Source: Brassica napus (lineage: Eukaryota > Streptophyta > Magnoliopsida > Brassicales > Brassicaceae). From it: a DNA stretch of 64,000 nucleotides. This document shows, one piece after another, positions 1 through 11,409 of the stretch (its first letter is position 1; every line of letters starts with the position of its first letter). A program made the translations under genes and the position numbers. Location of the stretch: positions 36,391,473-36,455,472 of the forward strand of contig NC_063449.1 of the NCBI RefSeq assembly GCF_020379485.1. The letters run 5' to 3'. The notes below the pieces were generated by a model, which searched no databases, had not been told where the DNA came from, and worked only from the letters and a program-made list of their open reading frames with translations.

Positions 1-937
1 CTTTACGCTTCCCCGTCGTGATGGTCGGATACATGATCGACTCCTCCACCGAGGAATGTCCTAAACCAAGAAGATGACCAATCTCGTGAACCGCCACCGA
101 CTCAAGATCAACCGCCGCCGTAACTGAGAGGAAACTATCAAGGTCACCGGAGACAACCCAGTTCTCGTCTGCGTCGAGGTGGAACTTCCCGCTCGGAGGC
201 GAGAAAGCGTGAGCTAACGTGCCCAACACGCCGTCGAAAGGCTCTCCGTCACCGTGATCTCCCGTGTAAAACCCTATGGTGATGTCTGACGTCGTGAACG
301 ACTCAATGTTCGTGAAGTTTAACTCCGTCACCTCGGCCCAGCGTCCGAACGCGCGTGCGAACACCCCCTTGACCTCATCGGTTAATGGGTTTCTCGGGTC
401 GAACGCGTAGGTCAAGTCACGGCGGTCTTTGGGCCACCGTGGCTCCCCCGGAAAGAGCGTGTAGTGTTTGACCGTATGCAAACGCGGTATACGTCCCCCG
501 GGGGAGAAGTTGACCTCGAAGGTCTTTCTTCTCCCGTTGTGCATCACCGACGTACCGTTGACCACGTCGGGGTTACCGCAACGTGGGATCACGATGTGTT
601 TGATGGTTAGCGCGTCGAGTTCTCCGGTAACGTTAAGCCCGAAGTTCTTCTGGTATAATTCAACGGCCGCTTTGAGGATGTCGTCGAAATCATCGGTGAA
701 GTTTCCGGTGTATGTTTGGGGGATGTAACCAAAACGCTGGAAGTATTTTTTGATGCGGAAGAGACCGTCCACGTTTTGGCCGTGGTGGCAGCCCGTGAAG
801 TTGGAGAAAGCGTTCCAGAAAACGCGTGTGGTGTTACGTAGAGACGGTGGAATGGCGGTGGAGTTGGGGAAGAACCAGGCGGAGACGGGAGAAGCGATTA
901 GGAAGATTGATAATAATCCTAGAACGCAAAACCTCAT
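1..937 (-). CDS. 2MMP: Matrix metalloproteinase (matrixin, At2-MMP type), C-terminus beyond the window
   Basis: Secreted zinc endopeptidase that acts at the cell surface or in the apoplast; plant MMPs usually end in a GPI-anchor signal, which here would lie outside the window. The single uninterrupted frame opens at 937 with a hydrophobic signal peptide (about residues 1-20). A peptidoglycan-binding-like prodomain follows, with the cysteine switch PRCGNPD at residue 118 (Cys120), which keeps the zymogen inactive. The catalytic helix [12 protein letters not shown] begins at residue 284 and supplies the three zinc-binding histidines; the Met-turn SIMYP lies just beyond. About 312 codons are visible against roughly 378 in the family. 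No frameshift or stop was seen, and plant MMPs are normally intronless. The wording and gene order best fit Arabidopsis At2-MMP (At1g70170), but a sister MMP cannot be excluded. Confidence 0.93.
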   Translation of the reverse strand, partial: MRFCVLGLLSIFLIASPVSAWFFPNSTAIPPSLRNTTRVFWNAFSNFTGCHHGQNVDGLFRIKKYFQRFGYIPQTYTGNFTDDFDDILKAAVELYQKNFGLNVTGELDALTIKHIVIPRCGNPDVVNGTSVMHNGRRKTFEVNFSPGGRIPRLHTVKHYTLFPGEPRWPKDRRDLTYAFDPRNPLTDEVKGVFARAFGRWAEVTELNFTNIESFTTSDITIGFYTGDHGDGEPFDGVLGTLAHAFSPPSGKFHLDADENWVVSGDLDSFLSVTAAVDLESVAVHEIGHLLGLGHSSVEESIMYPTITTGKRK

Positions 938-1751
938 GGTGGTTTTCGGATTAGAGGTAAGCCGAAGACGAAGAAGGAAAAATAAAATGGAGAGGTAATA
1001 TTTAGGATTTTAGGAGAGGATTTTGAGAAAGAGAGAGAGAGAGAGAAGGTAACGTCTAAAAACAGGTAATGCCGTTTGAAGATAGTTTTTATATTAAGAT
1101 AAATTGAGAGAGTTTGAGGTCAGCTACTGCGTTTTGTCTTTGGCGGGTGAGGGGTCGTTGGGAATCATTTGCGTGTTTACCAATTTTCTCCTTTTAAATA
1201 TTTGTATTTTAAAGAAATGGTGAGTGATTCAAATAGAAACATCTATTGTGTTAGTCACGTTCGTAGGTCATCAAGACAGAAGATTGTGCCACAGAAAGAC
1301 TTAGGTCCGGTTGGTACCCGGTTACATATTATAGTAAACAATATGTAAGGACTTCGGTCCGGTTGGTAGATAATCGGTTTGAGGGAAAAAGTCAAGGTGG
1401 CGGACTCAAACAAAGCGGTTGAACTATTTTTTGTGTTTAGGTTTAGGTTTAGGTTTCAAGTGGGAGTTGGTTTGGTCGGAAAAGTCATCAACGAATCTTT
1501 GTTTGACACGTTTTAACGACGTCACCCAAGTCTGCTTACATTCGATAAGTTGTAAACAACATATGATTTCTCGGCTTCACATCACACATCACATACAATA
1601 GTTAATTAGTCGTCAGGCATAAACGAATAAAGGATACTATAATTACAGTATTTTTTGGTCAAAGAAAAAAGGTAGAGCCTTTTATCCAATCACCAAGTCA
1701 ATGAAGCCACACAAGATAAACATGTTTAATTGGTAGTATAGCTTGAGGTAG
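938..1751. other. Upstream region of the metalloproteinase gene, no gene seen
   Basis: This stretch should hold the promoter and 5' UTR of the MMP gene. It contains a GA-rich microsatellite (1031-1045), common in plant 5' leaders. A short run of three TTTAGG units (about 1437-1455) resembles telomeric repeat but is too short to mean much. No convincing coding frame was found. Confidence 0.5.
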
Positions 1752-1768
1752 TTGTTAACCTCTTTTGT
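1752..1768. repeat. Target-site duplication, left copy of the retroposon
   Basis: The 17-bp sequence ttgttaacctcttttgt is identical to 3423-3439. The pair brackets the poly(A)-tailed insert and marks its boundaries. Confidence 0.75.
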
Positions 1769-3422
1769 TTTTTCTTTAAAACCAAACTTATCGCTCAAAG
1801 AGCGTGAAAGTTTACAACTAAAGTAGAAGATCTCGGAGCCATGCTCAACGGTACAACGAAAGTAGAAAGCATTACGAAACATAGAAAGATAAAGCCTATA
1901 AGAGGCGAGTCAAGCTCAGCAAGATGAAGAACCCCATGGAGAAGTTTCACCTTAATCTCTAAAGCGATTGTTCGCAAGAACAATTGATAGTCGAAGTCGA
2001 CGTTGATACACCAAAAAGAAGCAGTCGGACTGTTGCTCGGCAAGAGCTTTTGGTGAGAAGCTCTAGAACTTTGGGCAACACCGAGAAGAAGAAGTCCTAT
2101 CTGACTTGATTTGTCATTGAAGTTGGCACGATCAGTTCTAACCTCAACAAAGTTTCTCAACGAGACTAGGTGAATCTCAAAAGCTAGCTTAGCCTTCACA
2201 GGGACGCTTAGGACAATGGAGTTGGATGACAGACTGAACGGTTTAATCGGGTCAAAACCTCGGACATCAACATTACCGTGTCGAAGCCAATAGGTTGTAA
2301 CCGGAACAGACCTGAGCATATTATCATCACACTCGTTCTGGTTGAGTATGTTTGAGCAAACGTCGGGTAGGAGGCAGATTGTTTCAGTACGGTCGAGTCT
2401 CCTTGCACAAGACTTCGGAGTGTTCCTACGATTTGTTGGAATGAGGGCACATGGCAGTGGAGGAGCGAACTGACCTTTTTCGATTTCTCTTCCTAGGTTG
2501 AAACGCAGTGGACATGACCTTGGAGTTGACGGAGATGATAAAAGTTCTGCTCGGAATAGCTTATCTCCAATCAGTACTTGGCGTTGATGCAGTGTTGGCT
2601 CGATGACAGATGCAAACACAACATTATCAAGGCCGACAAGGAAGCTCATGATGGTTGGTGAGAGGACTCTGCTTGGACCGTGTTAGGGCCAAAGCGCTTT
2701 GGCGGACCTGGGTTGAGCTCACCAGATCCCTGAGGAGTCCTGCCCGGGCTTGACGGAGAGGAGACATACCTTTCCTCAGAGGCGACTGTGTTGGATCCAA
2801 GGGGAGAGCCGGCGAGTGAATGAGACAACGGGATGACGGTGGCGATATGTTGTGGATGTTGTGGCGGAGTCGCAGAGGGAGAGCCGAGCTTAAAGATGTG
2901 AGCGAGGAAGCACGAAAGCAGAGCATTTGGTGTGGTGGCGGTGACGTTTCCACCTTGTCGACGTGAGAACGTGACGGCGGTGAAATTGTCACTTGCGGAG
3001 ATAAGGAGGATGGGAAGTGATGTTGACGGGGAGTGGAGGAGCTGATACCGGCGAGAAACTTCAATCCGACATATTAAACTCTCAGATCTGAATGAGTCAT
3101 CGCAGGAGAAGATGCAGTGACCGGCATAGTAGCAACAAACTTCAGAAGAGCTGACGACAGGGCCACCAGTGGTCTTCTGAGCTGCTCGGGAGACCAAGCA
3201 ACACACCCATCTGAAGCACCGTTGAAGCAGACCATGAACGAAAAAACGGCAAAGATGAAGAAGACGAAGACACAAGACATGTCTGGAGACACAAGACAAG
3301 AGTAGATGACGAAGTAAAGAGCCCGCTGCCGGCAGCCAGAGGCGTCACCGGCGTCGAGGAAATTGGTTAGCAGCACTGCCTCGAGTATTGGGTCTGGGAG
3401 CTTTCTAAGGCTGTTGCTGCTT
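1769..3422 (-). mobile_element. Poly(A)-tailed non-LTR retroposon, unrecognised family, with 17-bp TSD
   Basis: The block is flanked by a perfect 17-bp direct repeat, ttgttaacctcttttgt, at 1752-1768 and 3423-3439. Immediately inside the left copy is a T-rich run, which read on the minus strand is an A-rich 3' tail. That is the signature of target-primed retroposition by LINE machinery. Several minus-strand frames stay open (2646-3299, 2627-3064, 1795-2649), but none holds a reverse transcriptase or another domain I know. The 3' third resembles the small retroposon at 56935-57321, so both probably belong to one family. It could be a non-autonomous LINE derivative, a Sadhu-like element, or a retrocopied transcript. 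Confidence 0.65.
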
Positions 3423-3439
3423 TTGTTAACCTCTTTTGT
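3423..3439. repeat. Target-site duplication, right copy of the retroposon
   Basis: Perfect match to 1752-1768, lying at the 5' side of the minus-strand retroposon. Confidence 0.75.
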
Positions 3440-3582
3440 ATTCAATCAAACATGCGGTTTTAATAGATGGTTTAAGCATGCGGTTCGAACTTAGAAGTTG
3501 ACAAGAGACAGCAAACCGCTTGTAAAACATATGGTTAATATATTTTTACTACCCATCATAATAATTGCTTAACCATTTCTTA

Positions 3583-3837
3583 GGGCATCTCCATCTCCAC
3601 ACCATTTTTTTCTTCTAAAATAGAGTAAAAGTGAATATGAAGTAAGGAATACTCCAACTCAACTTCATATCTCACTCCATAATGAAGTTTACTCCATATA
3701 AATGGAATAATCTATTTTTTGTTTGTTCATCACTCCATTATAGAGTAGAAAATGAAATAGGGTTGAAGCATTTTTACTTCATATTTATTTTTACTCCATT
3801 TTGGAACAAAAAATTGAGTTTTACATTGGAGATGCTC
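3583..3837. mobile_element. MITE with TTA target duplication (PIF/Harbinger, Tourist type)
   Basis: The ends are imperfect inverted repeats, GGGCATCTCCATC on the left and the complement of GAGCATCTCCAATG on the right. TTA flanks both ends (3580-3582 and 3838-3840). The interior is AT-rich with self-complementary stretches and no coding frame. A 3-bp TTA duplication is typical of the PIF/Harbinger superfamily. A related element lies at 48181-48429. Confidence 0.7.
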
Positions 3838-3940
3838 TTAGTTCAAAGCTTACATTTTAACTGTCTAATTATGATCATAGATAATTTAGTAACACACTCC
3901 GAGTAATGGCAATGTCAGACCTTATATAGTAACTAGTGGT

Positions 3941-3961
3941 AGGCCCGCCCTACGGGCGGGT
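3941..3961 (-). terminator. Helitron 3' hairpin
   Basis: An inverted repeat of 7 bp, CCCGCCC and GGGCGGG, is separated by a few bases and lies just inside the CTAG end. In Helitrons this hairpin is thought to signal termination of rolling-circle transfer. Confidence 0.75.
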
Positions 3962-6184
3962 GAGATTACAATAAAATTATTTAATTTTATAAAAAACTTA
4001 AAAATTGAATGTTTATTTTGAAGTTGTTTAATTGTTTTGTATTGACCATTGTGTGTGTTGTTGTTTCATTTTTTTACCTTATACTATAAATTATGGTGGA
4101 GCTTGGTTGTTTTGTCACGTATTGGAGGAATGCGTGCGTTTGTTTCTGTTTATCGTGCGGTGATGATGTTTTCAGTTGATAGGTTAAATGTGGTGTGATG
4201 GGGAGGAATGTTTATATAACTTTGTATATGATTTGGTATTTATTGTTTAGCGAAGAACTTATAGATATAGATTTGTGAAATTTGGCTATGTGAGAGTGAT
4301 TGTGTATATTTAATGCGTAGTTATGGGGTTCTGTTTGGGTAGTTACTAAATTGCGTGAGAGTTTGTGGGATGTAGCCAGCTTGTTAACCATGGATGTCTT
4401 CCATCAACACATGTGTTGTGATATTTGTTGGAGAGGAAAAATTTAGTTATGATCTAAGTTGCTTGCTTAGCAAGATAGTTCACCTTGGGATGGTTGGAGA
4501 TTGATGGTGAAAGATCCTTTCAAAGGTCGAGCATTGAGTCCAGCATAAGGCACTGTTTTCCTGACATCACTTTGTCGAGGTCTCTTCTTTGCCATTTGGT
4601 AATGATCAGAGGAGTTCCTACGCAGCAAAGTAGAGAGCCAAGTATTTAAGAAAATTAACATTTAGGAGTTTCAATCGTTTAGTTGTGAGAGAGTAGGTGT
4701 TGAGAATATCTTCAAGCCTCTGTTGTTATTTGAAACCTTTTCTCTTATTTGAAACTTTTTTTGTATGGCGATTAATAGAGGGTGTGTTTATGGAAAATAA
4801 TGACAAACCGTCTTCTTTGTATATAGTACTTGAACAAAACACCTACAAACAATTATTTTAATGTATGAATATATAATAGTGATGAAATAACTTTGTTAGA
4901 GGATTAAAGTATTTATTAACCGACTGTATGTGGAAATTCTTTTGTACATAGCTATGAAGTGAGTGATATCATTAAAAAATATATAAAAACAGTTCTTAAG
5001 ACAGTTTTTCGCGCTAACTAAGATGAAATTTATTTAAAAGCTACTGAAATTTCTATTTAGCATATACAACTCTTCAGCGTTGTGGAAATATAATGTTTTG
5101 CACATAAACTTCTTCTGAGAACTACATAAAACCATTTCTGTAAAAGGTGATTTTGTTGTAGTGATTTCACTCAATGTAAAAATGTTAGTTATCTACTACC
5201 ATGTCATATTCTGAACTTATAAGTTCAGTTAAAATTGTTTTCACATTGGGTCTTTTGATTTTAGTATAACATATTAATCATTTAGCATATAAACGGCCCT
5301 GCCAAATTGTGAAAACAAAACTGTGAACAATAATATAAAAATTTCATTCTATATAATTCGGTTTGGCAGATTTTTACTCATAAATGAACTTATCCTTATG
5401 ATTTTATCTATTAAGAAGCTTATTTCATTGAGTGGGCCAGAAAAGACAGAGATGTGGGATGTCCATAACTTTCAGTAACCAAAATCTTTCTTATTTTCAT
5501 CAACCTCAAACTCTCTTGTTTTGTTGCTACACGTTTAGTTTTGAAATTTGCATTTGAAACCATTCCAAGTGATTCCATGACAAAACTACATACATGGTTA
5601 CCCTAAACTCTTAAGGTAACAAAACCAGGAACGAAAAAAGCAGAGTAGTTGCGTCAGCAACAGCTAGAAAGGTCAAAGCATTTACGGAGCAGACCAAACG
5701 GTGGACTAAATCCAGCTTTTAAAGTTGCAGCAAATCTCTATGTTCGATGGAAATTGAAAGGTTAGCCTCCTCGTCTTTTTAGCTGAGTCCTTTTGCAATA
5801 ATACATCATAACTGAACGAAGCCAATTGTGACAAATTAGCAAAATAATATTAACAATGTCATATAGTTTGACGATAATTTCTTCCAAGAAAATAATATAA
5901 TTTCCTTAACGTTACTTATTTATATATTTATCTATACTAAGCTTTCCTAAGTACCCCAACAACTTCAACTAATGTAAATAGAGAGAAACAAATGGAGATG
6001 GTTTTAGAGAGAGTGATGAGTTCTGTAAAAGTAATTTATAGTTGTAGATTTGATCTGTAACGTTGGAGGAGTGGGAGGGGAAGTATTGTAAAAGTAAGCC
6101 TTTTTAGTATACCTTTCTGAAGAAAGTCAAGAACTAACTAAGAATCAAAGGAAGAAAAATAACTGGAGTTATGAATATATACAC

Positions 6185-6386
6185 TTGGACTGCTACAACA
6201 ATAGAGGTCATGATCTCTAAGAACTTGTTTTTCTGTTTCAGGGGAGGAAATTATAATTGTTAATTTCAGTAGCATTACGTGACCATACTTCTTCAACAGT
6301 TTCCATAGAGACTGATGTGGTAATTCTCCTCGCTGGTCCCGATGATCAGTAAGCCATGAGGAGAAAGTGGATGCCGGCAACCTACG
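6185..6386 (-). pseudogene. Captured cytochrome P450 fragment (CYP71B-like N-terminal region)
   Basis: The minus-strand frame contains GELPHQSLWKLLKKYG, then SSPETEKQVLRDHDLYCC. These are close to the start of CYP71B monooxygenases, where the substrate-access region follows the proline-rich hinge. A few residues normally found between the two motifs are missing. The frame ends shortly after, with no I-helix and no haem-binding cysteine loop, so no enzyme can be made. The fragment lies inside the Helitron in the same orientation, as expected for gene capture. The hydrophobic stretch just upstream (to about 6440) may be the P450 membrane anchor. Confidence is good for the family and moderate for the subfamily. 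Confidence 0.7.
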
Positions 6387-7499
6387 GTGGTGATAAAGAT
6401 AGAGAGAGAGGAAGAGAAGCTTTAGATGCCAAATCAAATTCATACTTGTAACACATTTCACTTTTGTAACTTCATAAGCGATGATGAAAGAATGCTCTTG
6501 TCTTTTTATGAGCAAACCTTATCACTAAAATGACATTTAGTTTACTGTTTCAGAGCAAACATATTTTATTTTCGTATCATAGAAATGATAAAGGTTTTAA
6601 GCTTCTTATGCTAAACTATAACAGCTCAAATTACAACAAACATAAACCGGTACACCCTAACCGAGCCATGGCTAAAATCACAATAACCAAAAGACCTCTC
6701 ACTAAAAGCTTATACAGCAGAGTGAGCAGTCCCACAAAGAAACATTAAATCCTAAAAGCATTTCAGATTCTTAATGAAATTTACAGTAATCTGCGGTCCA
6801 ATCCTTCCTTCTAGTGGATTAAATGATATTGTTAATTAGGCTGATTAAATAATAGCCTCATACGTTACAGGAGCGGCATTCAACGTTGATCGTTACGAAA
6901 GAACATTTGTTCAATTCATGTGAAGGCCAAGAAAATACTATATTATTCGAAATTAAAAAAAAACCCTATAATATAGGCATGTGAGATGTTGCATCTTTGA
7001 ATCTCTTATGCTCGGCTGAATTAGTTTTGAACTTTTGGTATTTAAATATGTCAGACACTTGAAGTTATATAACAACAGTGAAAGCTTCGTTGGGTTTTTT
7101 TCCATATGGTTCACTATCCAAGTTCCAACTTAACTAATAGAGATAATGGGACTCCTGTTAAAAAATATCTCATCATCAAAGAACAGTCATTCTAATACCA
7201 TAAGCACTTTGCAGTGTCGAACACAAGCATGACACCATAGGTATAGAGTACAATTTAAAAACAAAACAAATGAAAATTGAGTTACAAACAGATCTTGTTA
7301 ATAATAATAATACTTAGAACAATCATGGACATCCATGACAGAGCCAAGAATCAGAAAATGTTGAGCTGACAAAATAAAGAACATAGAATCTTGAAAATAT
7401 TTTGGCAGCTTAAAATTTGGTGAAGACACAAACTTGTAAATGGTGATGCAAACTAAAGAGACTAAAGCAATGTAAAATAAAAATGGAGCTGCAAAGAAG

Positions 7500-7655
7500 C
7501 AGTCAAAGGCTTCTCTACGACAGATCTACTGTGTCTTGTAGACTTCATCATAGTTTCATGGAACTAAATAGTTCTAGAACATCTGGATGTAGTTTGGGCA
7601 CAGAGCGAGTAAATCCTATGTCTCACTGTGCCTTGTAGACTTCATCATCGTTTCA
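7500..7655. repeat. Short direct duplication within the Helitron
   Basis: A segment around cttgtagacttcatcat occurs twice (about 7533 and 7630) with similar flanks. This is a local duplication of roughly 50 bp about 97 bp apart. No coding content was seen. Confidence 0.45.
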
Positions 7656-8603
7656 AATACACAGAGAAAGACTGAGATAAATGAAAAATAATTGGTGTTA
7701 CAAAAAGAAGTTTTACAAAAAAAGAGAAATAGTTACATTATTATTGGTAGAAGAGTCAACAAAGCTTCTTAAATAACCGTCTCTAGCAAGTTGTCATCAG
7801 ATTCCCCACTAAAATTTTGTACGTGCTATGATGAGATTTCAACCAATTTTGCTTTCCTTGCGCACTCAAAATCTTGTATGCATCTTTATGCCCTATTGGA
7901 GACACTGTATATGGGTGTGAATTTAATCATGGGTAGTAATACCAGAACATGATCACTATATCAATTACCTTATCTTCCAGTAGCAGAGAATCACCTCCTT
8001 TCTTCACATTACGCTCCTATGAGAAACGAAGAAGTGGGATGACAACAGCCTGGCTAAAATAGAATACAAGATATGAATTAGCAGATATATGTCTTTTATT
8101 AGCAGTTTATAGGAGACGGTCGTGGTAATTAGCAGAGACTGTTCTTCTTGATTTGGTTGATTCTGTGTTGTTCATCGCTGGAGATTGGAGATTTATAGTC
8201 CGAGCTTCCGTCGGTTACTATGGGAGATGATGAGGTTGATTGAATGCTTGAGAGATGAAATAATGGGGCAATCACGTTAAAGATCAGATTAAAATATGTT
8301 TTAATGCTATCATGAGACGTTACAGTGATTCGTTAAGCGAGCAGAGCTATGAATGTCGAAGATAGGAAGACGACCCAACCCTACTTGCTGGGCCTGAACA
8401 TAACCTTTAGCAAAAAGCCAATCTCCAAAAATCTACAATTTTTTTAGAAATGACCAAAGAAAAGCCCAGCACACCAAAGGAAGAAATCAAACGAAAACAC
8501 AGAATTATTCACTTGCCACATGTCTAAAAATGTCTCTCCTTCCTTGCTGACGTGGATGCATGAGGAGAGAGACAATCCAACTTTATATATATAGATAGAT
8601 AGA

Positions 8604-8897
8604 TTGGATCCAAGGGGTTATACTTCTTAAGGAGATGCATTGAATGGGAATACGCACTCTAATCAGATTAATTTATTTGGGATTTGTATTCCATATTCAA
8701 AAACGTTACGACTCCAGAGGTTCAGTATTTTCATTTACTCTTTGACAAGAAGCCTCTTGAGATTCATAACCTCTGGTTCTCAAATATATAGAGGCTTAAT
8801 CTTCATGAGTTACTCAAAGCGTGTTACCTAAAAGTCTCAAATAACTTCTCTTCCTCATTTTCATTTCTACTCGTTTTCTTTGGATCTCTAATCTCTA
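8604..8897. other. Short spacer between Helitron and DUF674 pseudogene
   Basis: The stretch ends in pyrimidine-rich sequence that could be the 5' leader of the DUF674 gene. A 63-codon frame at 8640-8831 has no recognisable domain and is probably chance. Confidence 0.4.
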
Positions 8898-10536
8898 ATG
8901 GCTAAATAGTGTAAAGTTTAGATTGAAACTTCTCATTGATGAGAGGAGAAACAAAGTTGTTTTGGCAGAAGCTGAGCAGGATTTTGTTGATGTGCTTCTC
9001 AGTCTCTTGACTATCCCAATGGGAAACATTGCTAGATTGCTGAAGAATCATAAAGACAGTACTAGAATGTTATAAAAATCTTAACAAAAGTGTTGAAGAT
9101 ATGGACATCGGTCATTTTGAGACCGAAGCCTGCAAGAGTATGTTGACGGACCTGAGGAGTACTAAGGATATGCATCGCAAAAGGCTCAAGATGAACATGA
9201 GTTCTACTAATCCCTCCAAGTTCTTCGTGTGCCCAAGTTTTTTCAAGAGTGATTCATATGGACACAGTGCATACAGCAACTTTAAGTACACAAGATGTAG
9301 CTGTGGAGCTTTGATGACCTCTCAAATTCAGGTCCCTGAAGAAGAGCAAGTTGAAAAACTGATAGGAAATAACGAAGATGGAGTGTTTATCAATTGCAGA
9401 TCCTCATTCATTGTCACTGATGATTTGAAAGTGACATCAAACTCTTTTGGTGTTCTCATGAAAGTTCTTAATGATCGAGGGTACGCTGGCTTTAGTGATC
9501 TGCAGGAAACCCTAATTGATGTAGGGTTCGAAGAGGTACTTTATTAGCTTTATTTATTTATTTATTTTGTTCAATGTTCCGCTCATGTTATAGCTCTTTG
9601 TTTTTTTTTTCTTTCTCATTATCTCACGCATGTTTATAACTCTTAGTTATCTTCTATGGATACACAGGTGCGGACTCTACTAGGATGTTTATTCACTTCA
9701 GAAGCTGCCTTGACATGCACGTTCCTTAAAAAAACTTGCATGACAAGGAATCTCAGAATGTTGTCTCCACCTGCGCCGAAAAATGTTAAAGTATGTTCCG
9801 TGGAAGTTTATTCTAGAAAGCTTGATAGGGAGATTCTTTATGCTGAGTGCAATGGAGACTTTGTTGATTCTCTTCTCAGCTTTCTGGTTCACCCTCTTGA
9901 GTTGGCTTGCTCATTGGCTAACGACAATACCATGTTGGGATGTGTTGGGAATTTGTGTACAAGTCCTTGTAGAGGAGCAGCTTCCAAAAGCTTACTTCTT
10001 CCTAGCTTTTACAGTTGCTCTAACAATAATCTGCTCGACTATGGTTACCAATCAACAACGTATGAATGTTTGATCTGTAACTCTTATTCGAGTTGCAAAG
10101 TGGCCAGGTCAATTTCTAGGTTGCCGATCGCAGGTGAAAAAGCTGTGAGTCTGTATCCAAGTAATCCAAAAATCAAGTCTGGAACTTCATCAGGATATGG
10201 GATTGGATTTATGAAGAAAAATACAAAGTTCATCGTGTCTAATGATCTTACTATAACACCAATGAATACATCTTCAACCATTGGCTTGTTAAAGAAGTTG
10301 CAGGTAGACATCAGTGATCTTGAGAAGTACCAGATTAACATTTCCAAAGTTGAGGTAACTTTCTTTTACTTTTTGTTTTTTGTTATATCCATCTTTCCTC
10401 AGTTTTAACTGTTTTTATCTTCAACTTGCTTACCTTGCAGCTCATTAGCATTCTTAGAGCTTCCTTAATCTCCTCATCTGCATTGACCAAAGGCCTCTCA
10501 TACTTGCTCGTCAAGAAACCAAAGGAAGAAGCTTAG
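8898..10536 (+). pseudogene. DUF674 family gene, frameshifted first exon
   Basis: DUF674 proteins are plant-specific with no established function. The exon structure is readable: exon 1 to 9535, exon 2 at 9668-10354 and exon 3 at 10441-10536, with GT/AG borders and phase-0 joins. Diagnostic stretches include KLLIDERRNKVVLAEA, GYAGFSDLQETL, LLGCLFTSEA and FIVSNDLTITPM. Exon 1 is broken. The ATG at 8898 meets a stop after three codons, the conserved start continues in another frame from about 8914, and a second shift near 9058 leads into the frame used from 9101 on. Exons 2 and 3 are open to a TAG stop at 10534-10536. Either the gene is dead or a shorter protein starts at an internal Met such as 9101. 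The last base of the stop lies inside a MITE. Confidence 0.8.
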
Positions 10537-10792
10537 AGCACCATTAACCCTAGCACCCCAAATGGGTGCTTAATTTTTTTTTTTTTTGGTTTTTTTTCTG
10601 ATTAAAAAAAAAAAAATTAAAAACGAACCAATCGCGGACCGCCACATTTCAGTGGGGCCCGCAAAACAGTGCTAACACCGGTGCTTAATTAAGCAGAATA
10701 AGCACAGGTACTTAGTTTTTGTGTGGGTCCCACCCGCTATTATATTAATTTTTTGCTAAACACCCCTCTAAGCACCCCCATTAATCATGCTC
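10536..10792. mobile_element. TTA-flanked MITE inserted in the DUF674 stop codon
   Basis: The left end starts GAGCACCATTAACC. The right end is an imperfect inverted match (complement GAGCATGATTAATG). TTA occurs at 10533-10535 and 10793-10795. A second member of the family lies at 52977-53216. The interior has long T and A runs and a CACGT-like GC-rich core. The insertion point is the DUF674 termination codon: the pre-insertion sequence would read GCT TAA, and it now reads GCT TAG, so the protein end is unchanged. Confidence 0.8.
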
Positions 10793-10795
10793 TTA

Positions 10796-11409
10796 AACTC
10801 TCCCCAATAAAATTTCCTAAAAGAAACCTAGTGAAATTGCTTATGTTTTTGAGGATTATCTCTTATGGTTTTCAGATTCTGCAACAATTATTTCTAATTT
10901 CACTTTCCTATTCCTCAGTTCGCCTATTATATGCTCTTCTTTTTCTATGTATTTCGTTTTCAAGGTTTTAATTATACTCTTTAATGCAGTATCCTTTACT
11001 ATCACTCTTTTATTTCTTAACTTTGCACTTCAAACAAGAGAACAACAACAGAAAGAGATTTAGTTTAATTTCTTTTTGTAAAGCAAATCAAACAGAAGTC
11101 ACACTCTGATGTAAACCAGGTTTTTTTGTCCTTGAATGAATTTAACATTCAATTAAAAAAAACAAGAGTACAACGCATGAGTGAACTATCGTAAATCAGA
11201 ATCATCACTAGAGATTTTGTTGCTTGTTAGTATATATATTTTAACCAATATTATATATTATAAAATATCATCACATAATTACATAGATTTGTTCTAAAAC
11301 GTGGTTTTCTTCCCTTATAACTAAAAAGGTAAAGCTTGATAAATAAGTAAACATGAAGTAGACAAAACACAAGTTGAGATACAGAGACAAACAGGTTGAA
11401 TAATTTTTC
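10796..11409. other. Intergenic, AT-rich
   Basis: This should contain the former 3' UTR of the DUF674 gene, displaced by the MITE, and the 3' flank of the minus-strand gene remnant to the right. The 82-codon frame crossing 10723-10971 overlaps the MITE and has no known motif. Nothing else was recognised. Confidence 0.4.

Larger units (their letters stand above)
3933..8603 (-). mobile_element. Non-autonomous Helitron, 4.67 kb
   Basis: Read on the minus strand, the element begins with TC at 8603 (host A at 8604), in a TCTATCTATCTATATATA start. It ends in CTAG at 3936-3933, followed by host T at 3932. A GC-rich hairpin (CCCGCCC paired with GGGCGGG, 3944-3960) sits about 8 bp before the CTAG end. 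The A|TC...CTRR|T arrangement with a subterminal hairpin and no target duplication is the diagnostic Helitron structure. No RepHel helicase frame is visible, so the element depends on an autonomous relative. It carries a captured cytochrome P450 fragment on its own sense strand. It could also be two Helitrons sharing outer ends. Confidence 0.8.

Noticed and set aside
1437..1455. TTTAGG repeats resembling telomere sequence
   Set aside because: Only three units and six bases each; the plant telomere unit is seven bases. Too short to be an interstitial telomere.
4467..4661. 64-codon minus-strand frame in the Helitron
   Set aside because: No recognised domain; could be a captured piece but nothing supports a gene.
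8640..8831. 63-codon plus-strand frame beside the Helitron
   Set aside because: No motif and no codon-like pattern; likely chance.
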